From Forficula auricularia (lineage: Eukaryota > Arthropoda > Insecta > Dermaptera > Forficulidae), in contig JALMQS010000816.1 in the NCBI GenBank assembly GCA_024734495.1, positions 9,429,631 to 9,493,630 of the forward strand: 64,000 nucleotides of DNA, given 5' to 3'. Positions 36,144-46,289 of the stretch are shown here, in pieces (position 1 is the stretch's first letter; the number at the start of each line of letters is the position of its first letter). The notes under the pieces are model-generated. The model worked only from the letters and a program-made list of their open reading frames with translations. It made no database searches and was not told where the DNA came from. Position numbers and translations under genes: made by a program.

Positions 36144-36629
36144 AAATTTTGAAAATTTTTACTCAAAAAGGAGGTAGAGCTAAAAAATTGTTTAGTGTCA
36201 AATTTAATCTAATTAGTTCTAATCTAGCTTCTCATATAAAGATTCTATTTTTAGTGCTCTGTTCAAACGAACAAGGTGTCATAAAAAGGTCTCTCTGACT
36301 ACCCCAAATTTTGAAAATTTTTACTCAAAAAGGAGGTAGAGCTAAAAAATTGTTTAGTGTCAAATGTAATCTAATTAGTTCTAATCTAGCTTCTCATATA
36401 AAGATTCAATTTTTAGTGCTCTGTTCAAACGAACAAGGTGTCATAAAAAGGTCTCTCTGACTACCCCTAATTTTGAAAAATTTTACTCAAAAAGGAGGTA
36501 GAGATAAAAAATTGTTTAGTGTCAAATTTAATCTAATTAGTTCTAATCTAGCTTCTCATATAAAGATTCTATTTTTAGTGTTCTGTTCAAACGAACAAGG
36601 TGTCATAAAAAGGTCTCTCTGACTACCCC
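36144..36629. repeat. Three perfect-period tandem copies of 162 bp
   Basis: Units 36144-36305, 36306-36467 and 36468-36629 differ at only a few bases. Each contains aaaaaggaggtagagctaaa and ctgttcaaacgaacaaggtg. No spacers, so not a CRISPR array. Confidence 0.92.
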
Positions 36630-37690
36630 TCAGTGTGTCAAAGCATTATATCTTAATAAGAATACAAGAAAATAAGATACAAACTTGAAATTCATAAGTT
36701 ATCTGATTACAGATATTATATATTATTATATATTATTATTATTATTATGATATTATTATACATTACATTACAATTATTAAATTATTTTTCCCAATAACAA
36801 AAATTGTATTAAAATTTTAATTGAACTATTATTTCAGAGAGGGTGAAATATTTGTCTGGTCAAAAATGAAAAGTATTTTTTATTATTATTAGATATCGGG
36901 TATCCCTGTAAATAATAGAATTAAATTTTTTTAAAATTTAATTCCCTTTAAAATAACGGCAGTACTACGAGATTTTCACATGCTTTTTGTTCCCATCTGG
37001 ATTTTCAAACCACTGTGCATAAAATTATCAAATATTATAAATTTATAGGTTCTTTCTTTATTAAAATATTTCAACTATTTAGAGATATAAGGTTTCCAAA
37101 ATAATATTTTTAAACCAGAAGTTTTGAAGGTAAAAATTTGAAAAAGTTCTAAGTTGTTCGGAAGAAATAAAGTGTGTATCAGTAGAGTAAAAGTTAAAAA
37201 TCTATTCATTGAAATTATAAAATATCCCTTAATGATTTATTGTTTAAAGTCTTGGAAACCTATTTCTCTGCAAACATCTTATCTAACCAGTGCCTTTCCA
37301 ATATTGTCTTTAACTTTTACTAACAACTAGAGAACAATGAATTTAGAAAGTATTATAAAAAAAGTAGGTTTTGCTGAAAAAATCTTTGTATATTAAGAAC
37401 GAAAAGCTGATTATATTTATTATTTATCTGAAATAAACCCAAGACTCTTGAGCTGCCTTTGCATGGATATACCTAGAACGAATGAATGATTTTATGATTT
37501 TAACTTCATAATCCTCTTATTCTAGAAAAGTCAGAAAAAATCGAATCGTCAATGATAATTTGTTTTACCTTAATGAGCTGAAATATGATTTTAAAAGTTT
37601 GTATTGATTTAATGCCAAATTTGAAATAATTTAGCTCAAACTTTTCTGGGATAAAAAGTTTGCTAAATCACCAAAATTTCGGAACAGTAT

Positions 37691-38696
37691 TTATTTCTAG
37701 TCTTGCTTTCACTTTTTTTTTTTAACTTTTATAAATTAAAAAGTTTACTTCAATCGACGAGCAGTTTTATTTTACATTGAACATCCCACCTGATGATTTT
37801 TTCTTGTTATCAATTATAGATTATACAATCCTAATTTCAATTTGTGTGCTATATATTTCGTACTTAAAAATAAAATTATTTTTCTAGTTTCAAGATATTT
37901 TTTTTGCAAAACACCATTAGAAACGCTTGTACGATTTTTTTTCTCGAATTGTTGAAATATGAAAAGATGAAAGAAATATATAAAGTACAGGGTGGGTCAT
38001 AAAGATCTACCACATTTTGAAGAGGCATAAAAAGTGAAAAAATTTAACTAGCAAAAAACTGAATATATTTTTGAAAAGCACATAAAATAAATTTTTTAAA
38101 AAATGTGTTTTAAACATTATCAGACAAAAAAGGAGAGGGGGAGGGTCAAAAATTATAATTATAGCCCTTTTGACCAAACTCAACCAAATTTTGTATACAT
38201 ATATTCCCATAATTATGAAAGTGGACTAAGTAAAAAATTCAAAAATTAGTTTTTTCATATTTAATGTTCCATCCATTTAAAAAGTACAGTAATAAGATGT
38301 CGGTTTTGAAAAATCGCAGAAAATTGAACCGTTAAGTGGTCTCAATATACAGAATTTTAATCTTGTTTATTTTATATAACTTTAAATATCTCGAAACTAA
38401 CAATCAATGACTTAGACCACTTTCATAATTATGGGCACATACGCGTATATAATATTATGAATGTTTTTATATTTTGGTTCCACTATTTCTTACATAGAGA
38501 AAAAAAAATGTTTTTTTGTTTTTTTTTTTATTTGGCGATTAAGAAGTTCATTTCAATAGCAAAAAATTAAAAAAACTAATTAGTTAAAAAATTCGCGTAA
38601 GCAAGCAAAATAAAAATATCAGTAAATTCGAAAAAAAAAAATATAAAATAAAAAAACCCCCCCCCCCCCCCCCCGGTTAAATGAAATTATTTATTT
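37691..38696. other. AT-rich stretch; poly-C tract at 38657-38674
   Basis: Contains a tacagggtgggtcataaaga end at 37987 and an inverted relative of the 6690-type unit at 38150-38205. A pair of inverted phrases (cactttcataattat) at 38210 and 38417 suggests a further small foldback. Confidence 0.45.
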
Positions 38697-39665
38697 TTAA
38701 CCGACTTCAAAAAAGGAGGAGGTTCTCTATTCGACTGATTTTTTTTTGTGTCTATGTTACCTGATATCTCCGCCAATTGTGAACTGATTTTGATGATTTT
38801 TTTGCATTGGGTTCAGTCTAGCTTCCGATTGGTCCCGTTTTTTTTTCATTGGTATTGGATCTTTTTTGATATGTTTGTTCAGGCATAACTTCTTTGTTTA
38901 TCAACCGATTTTAATGATTCTTTTTTTATTAGAAAGAGGGTACCTTAGGGGTGGTATCATATTAATTTGTTCAAGTTCTGAAGATATGATCAAATGACAA
39001 AATAACGTAAATCTCCAATTCTTATGACCAAATAATCGAAATTATAATAAATAAAATCTTTTATAGAAAAAATCTTAAAACATTCATTTAAAAAGCGAAA
39101 ACGTTTTGAGAGAATTCCTATATTTATGAATTGAATTTTATTATCATTTTCTGATTCATTCGCCCGACGCTTTCTCTTACGAGATGCATGCAAGGTATTA
39201 TATTAAGTCCCTATTAATAACATCACTAAAATGAGAAAAATAAAAATAATTTTTATAAAAAAAAAATAAAACCGACTTTAAAAAAATTAAATGCAACAAG
39301 TAAAATAATAATAACTTAAAAATAAAATAAAATACACTAAAAGGTATAAAATAATTATCTTATTTAGTTACAACTAAACGTCGAAATATTAACATGAAAT
39401 TACTTTTTGAAGTCGGTGCCAAACATATACATTTTATGAATCGCACTCGACGGATCTTTTACTTAGTACGTTTGGCAGGTACGCTCGCTTATAGGTATAG
39501 TTTGGTTGCCAACGACTTCAGAAAGTAATTTCATGTTAATATTTCGTCGTTTAGTTGTAACTAAATAAGATAATAATTATTTTATACCTTTTAGTGTATT
39601 TTATTTTATTTTTAAGTTATTCTTATTTTATTTGTTGCATTTAATTTTTTTGAAGTCGATTTTAT
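38697..39665. mobile_element. Element with accgacttcaaaaaagg end and a 160-bp-arm palindrome
   Basis: Starts accgacttcaaaaaaggagg, a phrase I know from dispersed insect repeats. 39255-39420 and 39508-39655 form long inverted arms (taaaaggtataaaataatta and complement) around a GC-richer centre of about 90 bases. The right end reads gaagtcgattttatt. Confidence 0.65.
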
Positions 39666-39696
39666 TTTTTTTATAAAAATTATTTTTATCAAATAG

Positions 39697-39855
39697 TATA
39701 AATGATTCTCTCGTTCCGTTATCAGAGCTCCGAGCGCACGCGCGTCTTCGTCCGTTGGCTCTGTCGACTTGGCTCTTTCGCTGGCCAAGTCTCCAGCAGA
39801 AAGGACGCAGAGAAACCAACTCAGGCGTTTGGCCGAATTCAATCTTAGCCTTTTG
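39697..39855 (+). promoter_or_regulatory. TATA promoter with noncoding first exon
   Basis: TATAAAT at 39697-39703, an initiator-like atcagag around 39720-39726, then about 130 nt rich in G and C without any ATG, ending ccttttg and a perfect donor gtaagt. It could be an alternative first exon of the small gene ending at 42399, though splicing straight to 42275 would leave that frame without a start. The frames on the minus strand here are shadows. Confidence 0.55.
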
Positions 39856-41890
39856 GTAAGTACTATTTTAAAAACAATTTTTTATTACTAATGAAGTTAT
39901 ATTCATACATCTCTATATAATGAAAAGTAAAATATTATAATTTACCTAAAATTCATATTTTTTAATATCATAGATTTACTTATTGTATATGTAGGTACTT
40001 ATTTATATTCTCACTTTTTTAAAAATCTGAATTTCTTTTACTAATCTTAACAATCTAAATTCATATAATAAATCTAATCTTTGGTCTTTTTCATTCATTA
40101 AGATTCAATCAAATTGTATGAATTATTAAAAATTTTCATTTCATTGGATGCCATTAGTAAATTCAATTTTCTAAATAGATAAAATTCTTCAAGTAGCGCA
40201 AGTTAAAATATTAATTATTTGTATGTTAATTGATTTCATCGATTAGTTGAATCCGATCGATACTTGTGTAAATATTGATTTTTTTTCTATTTGGCAAGTG
40301 AAGCATTTTTTTAAAGAGATATAGATATGTTCCTACATAAAAAATCACGACATCTATTTAATTTATTTATCTATTTTATTTATGGAATTATACACATATT
40401 CATTTCGAATTATATATATAAATATATCGTCTTTGAGCGTAAACCTGCTAACTCCATCTTATATAAGAAATTATCTTTCTCATTAAACGCAAAGACAAGA
40501 CAAGTTTTTCTATTTTGTTTTCAGAGTACGGAATTATTCTAGAAGCGCCTCCTTTTGTTTCATATTTTCCTTCTTTTTCGATATCATTTCGAATAATTGC
40601 ACTTTTAATCAGGACAAAGATTTATTTAAAATAAAATACATTCATATTAAAAGAAACAGTAGAAAATTTCCTTTACCTACTAGAAACGTTCATTTTACCA
40701 TAAATAATTTTTTCTTTTGAAAAAATATTACAATGCGATAACTAATAGATATATTTATTTTTTCATCTTAATTAAAATTTTTATAATTCTAAGAGAAGAA
40801 TAAAATGCAATGCAATTCAATCTATGTAGATAAGACTAGCTATTTAAAATATATTAAAGAAATTATACTAAATACTATGATTTTGTCAATGATACAAAAG
40901 TTTTTTTTTATTTATTTCATTATAAATAAAATATTAAAGATACTTCTGGTTTATTAATTAAAAATAGTCAATGCTTCAATTAAAGTGATACTTTGGGACA
41001 AACAATTTAAATAAAAATCCCAAATCTTAAATGTGTCTTATGATCTTTCTTATAGCGGATATTTTGTTGCATAGCTTGTAGGCGTTTTCACTATTTAATA
41101 TCCGCTCCGCGCTTATTGAATCCGTTGAAATATTAAATTTTTTGTTTATCCATGTTTAGAATAGACTCAATAATAGACAATAATAATATCCGGCCATGAT
41201 TTTATTTTTTTCTGTAATATATGAATGCTTCACTTGCCAAATCGATTAACTCCATAAAACAAATAGTGGGGAAATGCAATGAAATAATGTACATTATTAC
41301 ATTATTTATTTTTCAATGGCCAAAATACTTTTGTTATTTAGTGGTGTTAATTGTTGATACTTATTATTAGAGAAATTTGTTTTGAATATATACAGTTAGG
41401 AGTCAATCAAGTGTTTTGACATTAAAATATAATAAAATTCAGAAAGTGGAGTTAATCTATTTGGAAAGTGAAGCATTCACATCACTCTCTTTGTGATAGA
41501 AAATATTATATTTTAAGAAAAATTAATTATATTGTGTCAAAATGCTTGCGTGTTCCTGAATTCAGCTCAAAAATCAATAAGAAAATCACAACTAAATTTC
41601 ACTCTTAGTTGTTTGATAATGAGATTAAGAGATGAAATATTTTGTTTGAAATTTGATTGGAGAGGAGAATTAAAAATAAATATAAATGATGAAATTTCCT
41701 ATCTCAAACGAGACAGATTCAAAAAAATAAAATTACTTAAATATATTCTTTGGCCTTTTGACTTATCTGTTCAAAATTTCTTAGTGCTGCCGTTTGAACA
41801 TTATTATTTATGTGAAAAAGATAGTGACTTAAACTTCAATTTTGACAAAGGAGAAAAAAATTGGTTTCATGTTTTTCCATTGATCCATAT
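39856..41890. repeat. Gene-poor stretch with a possible element 40293-41241
   Basis: tttggcaagtgaagcatt at 40293 and its complement at about 41224-41241 form 18-20 bp inverted ends; a third, direct end (tttggaaagtgaagcattc) is at 41459. The 125-residue plus-strand frame at 41532-41909 follows that third end. It has no recognisable domain and ends in a TA-repeat. It may be a decayed element protein or chance. Confidence 0.35.
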
Positions 41891-41894
41891 ATAT

Positions 41895-42035
41895 ATATAT
41901 ATATCCTGAAGATGGATGGGAAGTCCTTTGAAACATCGCTTTTCAAAAGGAATAAAATGACTTTCCATTACAAAGATAAAAATTATTAGAGGATTTTTGT
42001 GGGGGCAGCCCATAAATATATTACAGTTTTTATTT
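41895..42035 (+). mobile_element. Decayed PLE terminal repeat (PLE-E)
   Basis: cctgaagatgg, a short stem II (GGA/TCC), tttgaaacatcgc, then aataaaatgactttcc and ggcagcccataaata give the standard order of a PLE end with a degraded hammerhead. Confidence 0.5.
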
Positions 42036-42274
42036 TAAACAAGTTTTTGGAAAATATATATGTTAAGAAATGACAGGCAATTAATATATTCAAATCAATT
42101 AGACTGAAGTAAACTTTCATAAGCGAATATATGAGCGAGCCTGTAGCGTAGGCAACCATGAGCGAAATAGTGGAGTGCTAGAGGCCTAAGGAAGGTAGTA
42201 AGCCATGCTAAGTCAATTGATTTGAAATGAAATATATTTCTGTAAACTAATAATAATTTAATTTAATTATTCAG

Positions 42275-42399
42275 AAGAGGAAGAAGCCAATAATAATTTG
42301 GAAGCATTGACTGCCCCAATCAAGTTCACTTGGACCTCACAAGCACTGCCAGACTTTACTGCAACCAGCTCTCATGATCCTGACTCCCCTGCAACTTAG
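42275..42399 (+). CDS. Terminal coding exon of the small unrecognised protein gene
   Basis: After acceptor attattcag the frame reads EEEANNNLEALTAPIKFTWT and SQALPDFTATSSHDPDSPAT, then stop at 42397-42399. Composition and codon use stand out from the AT-rich surroundings. Several A/T-rich polyadenylation-like signals follow (tataaa at about 42412, ataaat near 42437). The exon is likely to be a real protein end. It may belong with exon 3 at 33091 or with other upstream exons not recognised here. Confidence 0.55.
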
Positions 42400-43130
42400 C
42401 ACTGAAAAAGTATATAAAGCTATAAATTATTTTATAAATACAAATCTATGAGCTTAACTAAATAACGAATTTTCACATTTATAGTGCTTATACTGTGCAC
42501 GTTAAATGAAACCGAAATTAGGCTATATCGTACGTCATTCACTCACTCACTTACTGATAAAAAATCTAGGGTACGTTCATTGCTCCTAGAATAATTGGGA
42601 AAATTGAAAAATTTAGACTTTCCTCTTTCAATCCTTAGAATGAAGGGATGAACATTAGATTAAATTCATATCTACTAAATACACAATCAGCCTAGGATGA
42701 TAAAATTATTTGAACTATTGTTATTTAGAAAGTAATATAATAATTTACTCTATTTTGGATTAGTCTTTATATTGGAACAATAATATCGCTACCCTTATGC
42801 TAAAATCTCGAATTAGGAAAACCCTACTTTGTACGCCCCCTGTCCCCCCCCCCCCCTTCGACATGGACGTTGGGCTGGACTTTGGGGGACACCTTCTTGG
42901 ATCTGTTTATGTTAATAGATATGTATATGGTATATAAGTATCTCAAAATACCTAGAGTAATAAAATATGAAACTTAACTTAGGTACCTAACAGTCGGAAA
43001 GTGCTTTTGGTTTTTTTTTTTTTAGGTTTTTGCAATTTTTCAAAAACGGGACTATCGATTTTTTTTTTAATTTGCTGGTTTATTTTTTTCTTTAATGTGT
43101 ATTTTTTTAAAGAGTTAGGTGTCGGTTCAA
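42400..43130. repeat. 3' flank of the small gene, then dispersed repeats
   Basis: 42535-42700 holds a single unit of the 15175-type minisatellite after cattcactcactcacttact. A C-run lies at about 42846-42858. No gene. Confidence 0.5.
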
Positions 43131-43139
43131 GGTGAAACA

Positions 43140-43690
43140 TTTTTAAATAATCAGTAAGTAAATTTTCAGGGTAGGTTTCACAAAATAAAACAAATGTATG
43201 TTTTGAGTTTTTATCTTGATATAATACTCAAAACATACATTTGTTTTATATAGCCTTTTGAGCCCATCATCAGTAATTAACATAGAAAAATAACAAAAAA
43301 AAAAAACAAATGATCATTAAATAAATTTTCAAGGTAGGTTTCACAAAATAAAACAAATATATGTTTTGTGTTTTTAACTCGATAAACATATATTTGTTTT
43401 ATTTTGTGAATATATATCAGGGTAGGTTTCACAAAATAAAACAAATGTATGTTTTGAGTTTTTATCTTGATATAATACTCAAAACATACATTTAATTTAT
43501 TTAGCCTTTTGAGCCCATCATCAGGAGTTAACATAGAAAAATAACAAAAAAATACAAATGATCAGTAAATAAATTTTCAAGGTAGGTTTCACAAAATAAA
43601 ACAAATATATGTTTTGTGTTTTTATCTCGATAAACATATATTTGTTTTATTTTGTGAAACCCACCTTGAAACTTTATTTACTGATTCTTT
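43140..43690. repeat. Tandem pair of about 245-bp foldback units with a decayed hammerhead
   Basis: Units of about 43172-43415 and 43417-43665 each hold ggtaggtttcacaaaataaa, an inverted pair atgttttgagtttttatc / actcaaaacatac, and on the minus strand cctgatgatgggctcaaaag (unit 1 has ctgatgatggg only). The CTGATGA start remains but GAAAC is missing. The 85-residue minus frame here is not a gene. Confidence 0.6.
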
Positions 43691-43812
43691 AATGTATATA
43701 AATTTAGAGATTTAGCCGATGAACATTTTTGTAAATAAATATTTTGTTTTGTTAGAAAATTTTCAGTAACTTGAAAAGTTGAAATATCTATTTGAAAAAA
43801 ACATTTATTAAC

Positions 43813-44420
43813 TTCATTCTTTATTAATAAATGAATTTACTTTAAGGACCAATCAAAGATTTTAGAGAAAATATTCTTACATTGCATATCAGAGAGGTTC
43901 GTCCCCTTAGGATTCGAACCCAAGCTAACTAGCTTGGCGGGCCGTTAGCCAAACCTTTAAGTCAAACATCTATCTGACATGCAATATATATAAAAATTAT
44001 ATCTAAAAATTTTTTCACTCCCTTCAACTCAAAGGGAAAAAGCAAAAAATCAGGCTAAACTGAAAAAGTTTTCAGTGAGGGGGCCTTTAAACTAAACTTT
44101 TTTCAGTTTAGCCTGATTTTTTGGTTTTACCTTTGAGTTGAAGGGAGTGAAACATCTTTAGCTATAATTTTTACATATGTTGCATGTCAGAGAGATGTTT
44201 GTCTTAAAGGTTTTGCTAGCTAGTTAGCGCTTGGGTTCGATTCCCAAGGGGACGATCCTCTCTGATATGCAATGTAAGAATATTTTCTCTAAAGTCTTTG
44301 ATTGGTCCTTAAAGTAAATTCATTTATTAATATTATATGTCTGGGTTGATTTTTGAAATAATTTCAATCTTTTTTCAAAAAAAGATACTCAAAAAGATGC
44401 TTAAATCTTTGCATTAATTA
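43813..44420. repeat. Palindromic foldback with two tRNA-like modules
   Basis: The two halves (43813-44080 and 44095-44420) are inverted copies. Each carries a tRNA-like segment: 43884-43985 (minus) and 44184-44270 (plus). The plus copy keeps a perfect T-arm, cttgg-gttcgattc-ccaag, and a closing stem cagagag/ctctctg. Related units are at 22757-23397. Confidence 0.75.
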
Positions 44421-44433
44421 TTCATTCTTTATA

Positions 44434-44616
44434 TTGAATAAATTTCTTTTTAATGATATCGATGCGAGAGAGATTACTCCAGGATTGGGGTCGAAGGTAC
44501 CTGAGAATGCGGATCTTAAGCAACTGGTTGAAGGTTCGGAAAAGATGACGGAGGCGACAATAGTCATAGGAATAAACGAGTTGGCGAATCCGTTATTTCA
44601 ATTCTTATCATTTTGA
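44434..44616 (+). CDS. Unrecognised 60-residue open frame
   Basis: The part from 44455 (DIDAREITPGLGSKVPENAD, then LKQLVEGSEKMTEATIVIGI) has balanced codon use unlike the adjacent repeats. No family recognised, no clear acceptor, donor or promoter. It could be an exon, a fragment of a transposon protein, or chance. Confidence 0.25.
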   Translation: MNKFLFNDIDAREITPGLGSKVPENADLKQLVEGSEKMTEATIVIGINELANPLFQFLSF

Positions 44617-45053
44617 TACCCAAGGTTGTCTTGTGTTCGGGAATTGTTTGTTTTTTATTTTTATATTACAAATGAGACTTTAGGAGGGATTATTGACTTA
44701 AACTTCTCATAACAAATATCATGGTAAAATCTCTAGTATGTGGAAAGTGTGGACACAGTTCTAGGATGAACAAGTGAATCGAGGGAAATAGATTAGGCCT
44801 GATTTTTAAATATTTGGAGGCCTCTCTTCACAAATGTATAGTGTATGAATTTAAGTGGGAGTAAAATAGCGTCTGGAAGAGAAAGTCAAGCTTGCAAATT
44901 ATTTAAACGATGTGATATATTTAATTTTTACTTAAAAAGTTAATAATGCGGAATAGGTAAAGATAAGTATACAATTGGATGTTGATGAAGGCAGTCCAAG
45001 GTGGTTGTAAAAAAATAAGACTATATCGGTTTTATTATTTTACATTTATTCGA

Positions 45054-45100
45054 TAACCGACGTTTCGGAGATTTGCTCTCTCCTTCTTCGGGGTCTATAT
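45054..45100 (-). ncRNA. Hammerhead-like motif, PLE-C left arm (one core change)
   Basis: On the minus strand CCGAAGA (expected CTGAAGA), A, GGAGA/TCTCC, GAAACGTCGG. The T-to-C change in the core should disable it. It lies downstream of the GIY-YIG frame in the same orientation. Confidence 0.5.
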
Positions 45101-45563
45101 AATTGGGGGGAAGACGAACATCAATTAGTATTGGGATCTTCATATGTCATTCATAATATATAAAAAACAAAATAATATACACAAAATAAAATAAGAATCA
45201 CAAATCTACTTACAACGAAAAGTCAATGAAAGTATATCAACTCATAATTACTTCCTGTCTCCTTTGACAATGCCAAGAAATCATTATAAAATTTCATCTC
45301 GATAGAAAAAGAAAAAGCAATTGATGATTAATGTGTTAATGAGATATATATAAAATGGATGCGCAGAATAGCATATATAGTTGGTGTTTTTTTTATATTA
45401 CAATTATTTACAAATTTATAAATATGGTCATCATCAGTCCCAAAATTTTACAAAAATATATACAAAGTCTTTTTTTCCATTTACCTAATTTTTCTTTCTT
45501 TTAAAAACATAGTTTATTATAGTTTATTTACATATCATTCATTTTATTAATTTTTTTTAAAAA

Positions 45564-45869
45564 TTAAATTCGTGACATGAGTTTTAAATCATCAATTATG
45601 CCATCCCAGCAAATACTCAAGTCCATCACGTCGGATCTGTAATTTACTGCGCGGGATAAGAGATTTTTAATTGCAATCATTTCCAGGATTTTCCGTTTAA
45701 AATAATTATTTTCCTGGAAAATGATATTAAATTCGTTGAAATTGAATTTGTGATTTTTTTCTTGGGCGTGAACCGCGAGGGCTGTATTATTTTTATCAGT
45801 TTTTGAGATGGATAGTTCGTGTTCACGTAATCTCTCACTTGCTTTTCGTTTAGTTTGGCCATATATATC
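45564..45869 (-). pseudogene. C-terminal GIY-YIG endonuclease region of a Penelope-like element
   Basis: The minus-strand frame of about 102 codons has no start because it is truncated; it ends at a stop at 45566-45564. It begins DIYGQTKR, then LREHE, NNTALAVHAQEKNHKF and ENNYFKRKILEMIAI. The YGQTKR...R..EH...ALA.H...F pattern is that of the GIY-YIG domain that ends most Penelope-like reverse transcriptases. That domain nicks target DNA for integration. The frame has no internal stop over its length, so this copy is not ancient. A shorter, differently framed ORF overlapping it (45677-45862) is a shadow. Confidence 0.8.
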
Positions 45870-46114
45870 TCATTAACACATTAATCATCAATTGCTTTTT
45901 CTTTTTCTATCGAGATGAAATTTTATAATGTTTTCTTGGCATTTTCAAAGGAGACAGGAAGTAATTATGAGTTGATATACTTTCATTGACTTTTCGTTGT
46001 AAGTAGATTTGTGATTCTTATTTTATTTTGTGTATATTATTTTGTTTTTTATATATTATGAATGACATATGAAGATCCCAATACTAATTGATGTTCGTCT
46101 TCCTCTCAATTATA

Positions 46115-46160
46115 TAGACCCTGAAGAAGGAGAGAGTAAATCTCCGAAACGTCGGTTATC
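46115..46160 (+). ncRNA. Hammerhead-like motif, PLE-C right arm (intact)
   Basis: gacc, CTGAAGA (46121-46127), A, GGAGA-gagtaaa-TCTCC, GAAAC, GTC, GGTTATC. Stem I pairs acc with ggt across the GTC triplet. Stem III is reduced to ACGT. Confidence 0.6.
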
Positions 46161-46289
46161 GAATAAATGTAAAATAATAAAACCGATATAGTCTTATTTT
46201 TTTTACAACCACCTTGGACTCCCTTCATCAACATCCAATTGTATATTTATACCAGTCCGTCTCCTAAAGAAAAACTCTATCAGGTAAAT

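Larger units (their letters stand above)
35130..37690. repeat. Segmental duplication, copy 2
   Basis: Partner of 27540-30423. Interrupted by a MITE (35528-36096) and a triplicated 162-bp sequence (36144-36629), neither present in copy 1. No promoter-like tract follows it, unlike copy 1. Confidence 0.8.
44967..46281 (-). mobile_element. PLE-C: Penelope-like element relic with inverted terminal repeats
   Basis: Inverted arms of about 385 bases (44967-45350 and 45865-46281), each with a hammerhead-like motif, enclose a 510-bp centre holding the C-terminal GIY-YIG frame on the minus strand. The outer ends read ggatgttgatgaaggcagtc and its complement. A 12-bp imperfect target duplication (aggtaaagataa at 44955, aggtaaatatta at 46282; 10 of 12 match) flanks it. 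The reverse transcriptase is absent, so the element is heavily 5'-truncated. Confidence 0.8.

Noticed and set aside
36144..36629. Possible CRISPR-like repeat array
   Set aside because: Units are 162 bp, contiguous and without spacers, in a eukaryotic genome.
45677..45862. 61-codon minus frame starting MAKLNEKQ
   Set aside because: It is in the wrong frame; the overlapping frame carries the GIY-YIG pattern.
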